DNA from: B1SED10-225 sp964501415
Lineage (GTDB): Bacteria > Bacillota_I > Bacilli_A > Izemoplasmatales > Izemoplasmataceae
DNA length: 20,331 bases
Direction: 5' to 3'
Assembly: GCA_964501415.1 (NCBI GenBank)
Contig: CAZCSL010000026.1
Location: forward strand, 1 to 20,331
Position 1 is the stretch's first letter. Each line of letters opens with the position of its first letter. A program made the position numbers and the translations under genes. This document shows positions 15,135-20,331 of the stretch, in pieces. The notes under the pieces were generated by a model. The model saw only the letters and a program-made list of their open reading frames with translations, ran no database searches and was not told the DNA's origin.

Positions 15135-15587
15135 CTATTCTTGATAAACGACTTCAAAATCTTCAAACACAACCGGCATCGTTTCTGTGAAGCTATAGCC
15201 CAGTTGCTTGCCTTCTTCTTCGTAAAAGCGTTGATGCCCTTTTTGCCAAGACTCAAGCGTGTCATCTTCGCCTTCACGCTTACAAATATCATACGTTATC
15301 TCATTAAAAGGTAATATCGTAACTTTAGTTGTTCGAATGACGCAGCGGGGCACACCATGAAAGTCTGTGATAATATGATAGTCGCCTGCTTTTGGCAAAG
15401 GTTCGTTTTCGATTTGAAAAGCATATAAGCTGCTTGCCGTAGCGCGTTTTTTACCTTTTAAAACCAGCTCTAATAAGCATTGCGCCAGTTCCTCCATTAA
15501 CTCAAAATGAAAATGACTCTTATACGTTGCCTGAGGCTCATTAAGCTCTTTTTTAAACCGTTCCCAAAAATCATGCATTAGATCCAT
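15135..15587 (-). CDS. ASCH domain protein
   Basis: A 150-residue ASCH-domain protein. ASCH is a PUA-like beta-barrel fold thought to bind RNA or nucleotides; a few characterised members are amidohydrolases of acetylated cytidine or ribonucleases. The family signature LKGKKRATASSLYAF lies at about 43-57, followed by AGDYHIITDFHGVPRCVIRTTKVTILPFNEI and the terminal WQKGHQRFYEEEGKQLG block found in the longer ASCH proteins. ATG 15587 follows GGAG by 8 bases. A second ATG three codons in is too far from that site. It lies 38 bases after the aldo/keto reductase, so the two are probably in one operon. The activity is not established. Confidence 0.9.
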   Translation of the reverse strand: MDLMHDFWERFKKELNEPQATYKSHFHFELMEELAQCLLELVLKGKKRATASSLYAFQIENEPLPKAGDYHIITDFHGVPRCVIRTTKVTILPFNEITYDICKREGEDDTLESWQKGHQRFYEEEGKQLGYSFTETMPVVFEDFEVVYQE

Positions 15588-15625
15588 TAAATCATCTCCA
15601 AAAGCCTTGTATTAACCACCAACCG

Positions 15626-16444
15626 TTAATTACTGTTCATATTTTTAATCGCATCGATATCCTTCTTCGTTAGGGAAAAATCAAAGACATCGATATTATC
15701 CAATTGATGTTGATTGTTATGGGATTTAGGAATTACGACTAAGCCTTCATTGATTTGATAGTTTAAAATGATTTGACTCCATGTTTTATTATAAGGTTTC
15801 GCAATTTCAATCAGTTTATTTTTTGTCTTAGCATCCAATTTAGCAAGTGATTGATAAGCCTCAGGTATAATATCATGAGCTTTACAAAAATCGATTAATG
15901 CTTGATTATGTTTGCCAGGATATGATTGAAACTGATTGAGTACCGGTTTAATCGAAGCGTGCTTAATCAAATAGGCTAGTTGATTCTCATTAAAGTTAGA
16001 AACACCAATGGATTTTATGAGTCCCCTATCAATAAATGTTTCTAATACGCGCCAAACGCGTAGATTTTCTTCATTTGTCTTTAGTGGAAAGTGCATTAAA
16101 TATAGATCAATATAGTCCATACCAAGCTCTTTAAACGATTTTTCTATGTAATATATAACACGTTCATCGGTTTTGGTATATTCTTCATCGGCAGGAATTT
16201 TCGTAGTGATAAAAAACTCACTTCTATCAATATTTGATTCTTTTACTGCCTTGCCAATAACTGCTTCATTTCGATAGTAAATCGCGGTATCTATGAGTCT
16301 ATAACCTAGTTTTATGGCAGAATGAAGCTCTTTGGTATCATAAGTAATTTTCCCATTGAAATCATTGTTTTCTTTACCAAATGTATTTGTTCCAGTTCCT
16401 ATGACCGGAATTGATAAGCCGTTGTTCATTTTAAGATATTTCAT
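15626..16444 (-). CDS. Aldo/keto reductase (AKR5-like, 2,5-diketo-gluconate reductase type)
   Basis: A 272-residue cytoplasmic NADPH-dependent carbonyl reductase, of the usual length for the compact bacterial AKR5 group. The tetrad is complete: Asp52 and Tyr57 in IDTAIYYRNE, Lys82 in ITTKIP and His118 in YLMHFP. Other hallmarks are the start KMNNGLSIPVIGTGT, IKSIGVSNFNENQL, VLNQFQSYP and the NADPH-binding end VVIPKSHNNQHQLDNIDVFDF. ATG 16444 follows GGGAG by 7 bases. It is a different branch from the aldo/keto reductase at the start of the window. It sits 38 bases before the ASCH gene and 108 bases after the serine hydrolase, with its own -10 box and inverted repeats upstream. Confidence 0.93.
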   Translation of the reverse strand: MKYLKMNNGLSIPVIGTGTNTFGKENNDFNGKITYDTKELHSAIKLGYRLIDTAIYYRNEAVIGKAVKESNIDRSEFFITTKIPADEEYTKTDERVIYYIEKSFKELGMDYIDLYLMHFPLKTNEENLRVWRVLETFIDRGLIKSIGVSNFNENQLAYLIKHASIKPVLNQFQSYPGKHNQALIDFCKAHDIIPEAYQSLAKLDAKTKNKLIEIAKPYNKTWSQIILNYQINEGLVVIPKSHNNQHQLDNIDVFDFSLTKKDIDAIKNMNSN

Positions 16445-16467
16445 ACCATCACTCCCTTTTCTTAGTT

Positions 16468-16536
16468 ATAGTTACATTATACTAACGAATCTAAATAAAT
16501 AAAATTTAACTATTTTTGATTATTTTCATAGTTAAA
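16468..16536 (-). promoter_or_regulatory. Putative promoter and operator region of the second aldo/keto reductase
   Basis: A TATAAT on the minus strand (16481-16476) has no strong -35. The word ATAGTTA recurs around it: at 16468-16474, at 16528-16534 and, inverted, at 16507-16513. TTTAACTAT (16505-16513) and ATAGTTAAA (16528-16536) form a perfect 9-bp inverted repeat with a 14-base centre. Such dyads beside a reductase gene suggest a regulator site. Confidence 0.4.
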
Positions 16537-16552
16537 AACATTGAACCCTAGA

Positions 16553-17689
16553 CTAATTTGTTAGTTTTTTTAGTTTAACCAATAGTCTTGGTAGCATTTG
16601 AAAGGGTAAAGCGGTATAGCGAACTTGTCCTACCGTTCCAGTGAACATTAAATCGAGTTCTGGTGAGTAAAACAAAAACGCACTGCCTACCCCAGTATGT
16701 CCATAAAGCGTTGGCATGGTTTTAAAACCCGTAAAAAGCCTTGGCATTGTAAAACGCATCAAACCTTTACTATAGGCAATTGGCCACGCCGGGGCAACCG
16801 GGCTAAAACTCAGTGAAAACGTCGTAAAATCATGCATCATCAAGTCAAATGTGGCCTTGTTTTTAAATAGCTTATGATTGAATAATGCCCGCATAAATGT
16901 AAACAAATCCCTTGTTGTACTGTAATAATCGCCAAATGATCGCAAGGCTAAGGGAACATTTAGGGGTTTTTCCATCACCCATAGCGTTGCGACGTCGGTA
17001 TACGGTTTTTCTTTTTTATCGATCGGTAAAAAAGTATTATCCATGCCCAGTGGCTCAAATATCATCGTTTTGAACGCTTCATCGCTAGATGTTTTTGTAA
17101 CACGCTCAATTATGGCTCGCAAGAGCTGAAAATTCGTGTCTGAGTAACGTGCTTTTTTCTTACTAAGATGCTTTTTTTGAGGTGGAAAATAAGCGCCGCT
17201 TTTCTTTTTTACAATATCGCACATCATAGGGATGCCAAATGTTTGATCGCCTTCTTCAATCACTCGATCAAAAATCGTCTTTTTGTTTTCATCTTTAACC
17301 TCAATGTAATCGAGAATCCCTGAGGTGTGTGAAATGAGATGACGTATCGTTAATTCTTTATGATAGCTTTTACCTTTATAAACATGAACTCCTTCAATCA
17401 AATCCTCATTTAGGTGTTGGCACACAAGGTCATCCAAATCAAGCTTATTCAACTCGTGCAACTTTAAGATGGTTGTCGCGATAAACAGCTTCGTAACGCT
17501 TGCAATCATAAATGGGGTGTCTTGTTTAAAAACATCCCCTTCTTTATTGCGCACACCCGAATGATAATTGAATTTAAAGGTACCTTCTAGATTTTCTACA
17601 GCCATCGAGACATGATGCACATGTTTCTTTTTTTCAATACTTTTACATGTTTGTATTAGCAGTGTTTGTTGTTTTTCATAATCCGTCAT
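16553..17689 (-). CDS. Beta-lactamase-fold serine hydrolase (class C / Pfam Beta-lactamase)
   Basis: A 378-residue serine hydrolase with the class C beta-lactamase/DD-peptidase fold. The catalytic SxxK motif is SVTK at 64-67, in the usual context FMIASVTKLF. The second motif is YSD at 182-184, with Asp where beta-lactamases have Asn, and the third is HTG at 331-333 (LYGHTGVGSAF). HLISHTSGILDY at 117-128 is a standard family block. There is no signal peptide or lipobox, so it should stay inside the cell and is unlikely to be a secreted penicillin-resistance enzyme; esterase or peptidase activity is more likely. An AGGAG site lies 6 bases before ATG 17689. Confidence 0.9.
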   Translation of the reverse strand: MTDYEKQQTLLIQTCKSIEKKKHVHHVSMAVENLEGTFKFNYHSGVRNKEGDVFKQDTPFMIASVTKLFIATTILKLHELNKLDLDDLVCQHLNEDLIEGVHVYKGKSYHKELTIRHLISHTSGILDYIEVKDENKKTIFDRVIEEGDQTFGIPMMCDIVKKKSGAYFPPQKKHLSKKKARYSDTNFQLLRAIIERVTKTSSDEAFKTMIFEPLGMDNTFLPIDKKEKPYTDVATLWVMEKPLNVPLALRSFGDYYSTTRDLFTFMRALFNHKLFKNKATFDLMMHDFTTFSLSFSPVAPAWPIAYSKGLMRFTMPRLFTGFKTMPTLYGHTGVGSAFLFYSPELDLMFTGTVGQVRYTALPFQMLPRLLVKLKKLTN

Positions 17690-17882
17690 TTCTTTCTCCT
17701 ATTTCAAAGCATTGTGTATTTTAACGCCTTGCGACTGCTTCATCTCCTATCATGCTCTTTAATACACCAGCTTCATGATTTTGCCCTGCAGTCTTTATAG
17801 ATTGCTAATTTTCCTTTATTGCAAAGATTTGAATCATTATTTCAGAAAAGTTATTCTTTTAATCTTATACCCGTTTACATCA

Positions 17883-19172
17883 TCAAGCTTGTTTTTTATT
17901 TTTCATTGAATACATAGCTTTATCAGCACGGTTAGCTAAATTATCATAATTAGAACCATCATGAGGAAATCTTGAAAAACCCACAGAGGCACTGATATGA
18001 AGCGCTTGAGATTCATAATCAAAGGGTTTCTTTAGTGCCGTTATAACGTTTTCTTTAAATCGCTCAATTTCATCATGATAATAGATATCATGTTTGAGGA
18101 TGACAAACTCATCCCCGCCCAAACGTGATACAAAATCATCGCTATTTAATAAAGATTTCAATCGTTCAGCGACTTTTTTTAACAAAATATCTCCAACGGC
18201 GTGGCCAAAATTATCGTTGATAGCTTTAAACTCATTCAAGTCAATAAACAAAAACACAAACTTATTATCGCTATTTTCTACATATTCTTCTATTTTTCTA
18301 GTTAAAAACTGACGGTTGGGTAAGTTAGTCAATTGATCGTAATTAGCCCGTCTTTCAAGCTCTTTTTCAATCGCTTTACGTTCCGTAATGTCTACTGCTG
18401 AACCGACGATATTGATAATGTCATTATTTTTGATTATTGGCGTTAAGGTTGTATACCAAATGTGCTTTCCTGCAGGCAAATCTAACACTTCTTCATAACT
18501 GATTGGTGTTTTTTTATCGATACATTCTTGATAGTGGTCAATCACTATATCTCCCGCTTCAGGTCCTAGTAATTCATATGGGGTTTTTCCAGCAATCATT
18601 GGTTGAGTTATACCTGTTTTTCTTTGGTGGGATTGATTATTTCGAATAAATTGAAAATCCCTTGGGCCATTAACTTTAATTAAAAACATGGCATCTTGCG
18701 TGCCGTTAAAGACTTTTTCATATTCGTTTTTCAAGCGATTGAGCTCATCTTGTGAACGCATCATTTTTGTTACGTCCATATGTAAGCCCAGCATACGAGT
18801 AGGCTGCCCGGCACTGTCTCTTATTGCAAAGCCTCTACACCTAATCCACAATGTGTTTCCATTTCGATGATAATACCGAACCACTTGATCAAAAGGATGG
18901 TTGGGATCTTTAAGATGCCGTTCAAAGTTTTCTTCTACCAGTTTAAAGTCTTCTTTGTGAATGATTGATTGCCACTCCGAGGCCAAGTGTTTTTTTTCTT
19001 TTGGATCATAGCCTAATGTTTCCCAAAAGTTTGGGCTTAACCACTCATGTTTTTGGTCTTCCAAATCCCAATACCAAACACCATCCAAAGCAGATTCTTG
19101 TAAGAAATCAAAAATCTCACTATCTTCTGTAACTCTTTGATACAACTCTTTTTTTAAGTAGTTTTCAGACAT
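17883..19172 (-). CDS. PAS-PAS-GGDEF diguanylate cyclase
   Basis: A 429-residue soluble signalling enzyme that should make cyclic di-GMP from two GTP. Domains in order are a PAS_3-type sensor at about 26-137 (WYWDLEDQ, LSPNFWETLGY, WIRCRGFAIRD, VT linker), a second PAS at about 153-268 (ending IVGSAVDITERKAIEKEL), then a GGDEF domain at about 270-428, opening YDQLTNLPNR. The active site reads RLGGDEFVIL at 350-359, with an intact GGDEF. The product-inhibition RxxD site normally placed five residues ahead reads NSDD, so feedback control by that site is lost. There is no membrane segment, so the PAS domains must sense a cytoplasmic signal or bind a cofactor; no heme or flavin ligand is obvious. 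A GGGGAG site precedes ATG 19172. Confidence 0.94.
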   Translation of the reverse strand: MSENYLKKELYQRVTEDSEIFDFLQESALDGVWYWDLEDQKHEWLSPNFWETLGYDPKEKKHLASEWQSIIHKEDFKLVEENFERHLKDPNHPFDQVVRYYHRNGNTLWIRCRGFAIRDSAGQPTRMLGLHMDVTKMMRSQDELNRLKNEYEKVFNGTQDAMFLIKVNGPRDFQFIRNNQSHQRKTGITQPMIAGKTPYELLGPEAGDIVIDHYQECIDKKTPISYEEVLDLPAGKHIWYTTLTPIIKNNDIINIVGSAVDITERKAIEKELERRANYDQLTNLPNRQFLTRKIEEYVENSDNKFVFLFIDLNEFKAINDNFGHAVGDILLKKVAERLKSLLNSDDFVSRLGGDEFVILKHDIYYHDEIERFKENVITALKKPFDYESQALHISASVGFSRFPHDGSNYDNLANRADKAMYSMKNKKQA

Positions 19173-19344
19173 TTTATCTCCCCACTATCGAAATTCACTC
19201 AATCTATGTTTAGTAATTTATTCCCCATGAGAATTTTTAGATTTATTCATTTATTTATATTCAAACACGGTCTAAAAATCTCGCCATCCACGTCATAGTT
19301 ATTAGAAAAAAGCTTTCAATGTTAGTGATAGCAATGTGTGTTTC

Positions 19345-19809
19345 TTATAACTGTTTGGACATTTGTAAACTGGTTTCTTCATAACCCAGTTTTTTATAAA
19401 GACCCCAAGCACTTTTATTGTGACCAAATACATGAAGGCTCATTTTTCCAAATCCTGATTGTTTAGCATGTTTCTCCATTTCAGACATGACTTGTTTTCC
19501 ATACCCTTTTCGTTGGTGCGATTCAAAGATTTGTAAATCTATAATAAATGCTTCATCTTTATTTCGCTGGCCATAAATGACAATCCCAATGTGCTGTCGA
19601 TTCTCGTTATACGTATTAAAAAAGTAAAAGTTCTTCGTTTTAATCCCTTGAGGCAAGGCTTGCTCGAATTGTCTTTCGGCCGCTTTTACACCGCTTCCCT
19701 TTGGTACCATATCAATAGACTCTAGCTCAGCACCATATGACAGGATAGCTCCTTTCAAATAATCATCAAAATCTTTTTCTACCATCGGTTTAAAAGTAAT
19801 AGTTGGCAT
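19345..19809 (-). CDS. GNAT-family N-acetyltransferase
   Basis: A 154-residue acetyl-CoA-dependent acetyltransferase. Motif A, which grips the acetyl-CoA pyrophosphate, is QRKGYGK at about 99-105 (R/QxxGxG/A), after the beta strand AFIIDLQIFESH. Motif B is NKSAWGLYKKLGYEE at 131-145, the usual family close. The acceptor could be a small amine or a protein terminus; sequence does not say. ATG 19809 follows AAGGGA by 8 bases. A TTGAAA (19906-19901) and TATAAA (19882-19877) pair with an 18-base spacer on the minus strand forms a plausible promoter, giving a leader of about 60 bases. It sits 172 bases upstream of the diguanylate cyclase gene. Confidence 0.92.
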   Translation of the reverse strand: MPTITFKPMVEKDFDDYLKGAILSYGAELESIDMVPKGSGVKAAERQFEQALPQGIKTKNFYFFNTYNENRQHIGIVIYGQRNKDEAFIIDLQIFESHQRKGYGKQVMSEMEKHAKQSGFGKMSLHVFGHNKSAWGLYKKLGYEETSLQMSKQL

Positions 19810-19876
19810 ATTTAATATCCCTTCTTTGCTGAAATAACCTCTTTAGACCACACTTGTTAGTATTGTCTTAAACCAT

Positions 19877-19906
19877 TTTATAAAGCACAATCTATGAACC
19901 TTTCAA
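19877..19906 (-). promoter_or_regulatory. Promoter of the GNAT gene
   Basis: On the minus strand, TTGAAA (19906-19901) and TATAAA (19882-19877) are separated by 18 bases, a good sigma-A-type match. It fires toward the acetyltransferase at 19809. Confidence 0.55.
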
Positions 19907-19977
19907 CTTACTTACACTAATGATATCACAGTACTTTCATTATAACTAGAGACCGTGATTAAATGGAGGTATGAAAA

Positions 19978-20091
19978 ATGGGGTTTCATGCTTTTACTTG
20001 CTTTGAAAACAAGAAAACACGGTATTTTGATAGGAGATTATTTCATAACCGGTTCTTAGCCCATATCTTAACTTTCTCATTTTGCCGATGA
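19978..20091 (+). CDS. Tentative 37-residue small protein
   Basis: A perfect GGAGGT (19965-19970) sits 7 bases before ATG 19978. The frame encodes a basic peptide rich in Phe, Arg and His, with two Cys (start MGFHAFTCFENKKTRYFDRR, end LTFSFCR). It resembles no family I know and has no membrane segment. Its TGA overlaps the ATG of the next small frame (ATGA at 20088-20091). The strong ribosome site and overlap are the only support. No convincing promoter is seen: TATAAC at 19941-19946 lacks a spaced -35. Confidence 0.3.
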   Translation: MGFHAFTCFENKKTRYFDRRLFHNRFLAHILTFSFCR

Positions 20092-20216
20092 AAAAATTCG
20101 TTTCTCATTCGAGCTATGATATTTGTATATTAATTGCTTTAATGTTCATAAAGCAGCTCTTTTTGCCCTTTATAACAATACTTGCATCTATTTATGATAC
20201 GGCTAAAAAATTATAA
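20088..20216 (+). CDS. Tentative 42-residue single-helix membrane peptide
   Basis: This frame starts at the ATG overlapping the previous small stop codon and encodes MKKFVSHSSYDICILIALMF and then IKQLFLPFITILASIYDTAKKL. A short positive N-terminus is followed by about 22 hydrophobic residues and a charged end, as in small single-span membrane proteins. It has no ribosome site of its own, so translation would rely on coupling to the upstream 37-residue frame. The remaining bases to the window end (20217-20331) show no gene. Confidence 0.3.
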   Translation: MKKFVSHSSYDICILIALMFIKQLFLPFITILASIYDTAKKL

Positions 20217-20331
20217 GGTTTACATCCCATATCTTCTAAGACAAAATCATCGTCCAAACTATTTCAATGATCTATCTTTTGTAAACTCAGCCTATTGAAC
20301 ATTCATGAAATAACTATAATCCCATAACTTA

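Overview
This is about 20 kb of chromosomal DNA from a low-G+C Gram-positive type bacterium (Bacillota or a walled Mollicutes relative). The clues are AT-rich spacers, strong GGAGG ribosome sites, sigma-A-like promoters (two with an extended TGnTATAAT -10), T-tailed hairpin terminators, TGA used as stop and TGG as tryptophan. I cannot name the species. I see no rRNA, tRNA, CRISPR array, insertion sequence, integrase or phage gene. The window is mostly short transcription units on both strands.

Layout. 216-2728 (+): a LacI-type regulator, an aldo/keto reductase and a two-helix membrane protein, closed by a strong terminator. 2875-4617 (-): an AT-rich stretch with a small membrane protein that looks frameshifted at its start, a GrpB-fold protein and a class I methyltransferase. 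4915-6078 (-): a two-gene encapsulin operon, made of an encapsulated ferritin-like cargo (EncFtn) followed by a family 1 encapsulin shell. Together they should build an iron-storing protein nanocompartment. 6262-7698 (-): a SelO/YdiU pseudokinase AMP-transferase, linked to redox stress in other bacteria. 8093-8977 (+): an EamA/DMT exporter. 9115-10527 (-): a lipoprotein with a structured 5' leader. 10868-11657 (+): two overlapping reading frames for Lys- and aromatic-rich amphipathic helical proteins that share a Pro-centred repeat and would become one protein by loss of a single base. 12016-13290 (+): an MFS transporter. 13421-14214 (+): a 44-residue small gene coupled by ATGA to a zinc-ribbon methyltransferase. 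14440-14928 (+): a Nudix hydrolase. 15135-19809 (-): ASCH protein, a second aldo/keto reductase, a class-C beta-lactamase-fold serine hydrolase, a PAS-PAS-GGDEF diguanylate cyclase and a GNAT acetyltransferase. 19978-20216 (+): two tiny ATGA-coupled reading frames, tentative.

The clearest working system is the encapsulin operon. Its cargo has the ferroxidase residues of the EncFtn family and a C-terminal loading peptide whose LNIG core is normal but whose tail is KPKR. A PerR/Fur-like palindrome overlaps its -10 box, so peroxide or iron control is a reasonable guess. The SelO gene beside it adds to an iron/redox theme, although it is transcribed separately.

Most likely to repay a second look are the split amphipathic-helix gene pair, the small coupled genes missed by length cut-offs, and the structured leader of the lipoprotein gene.
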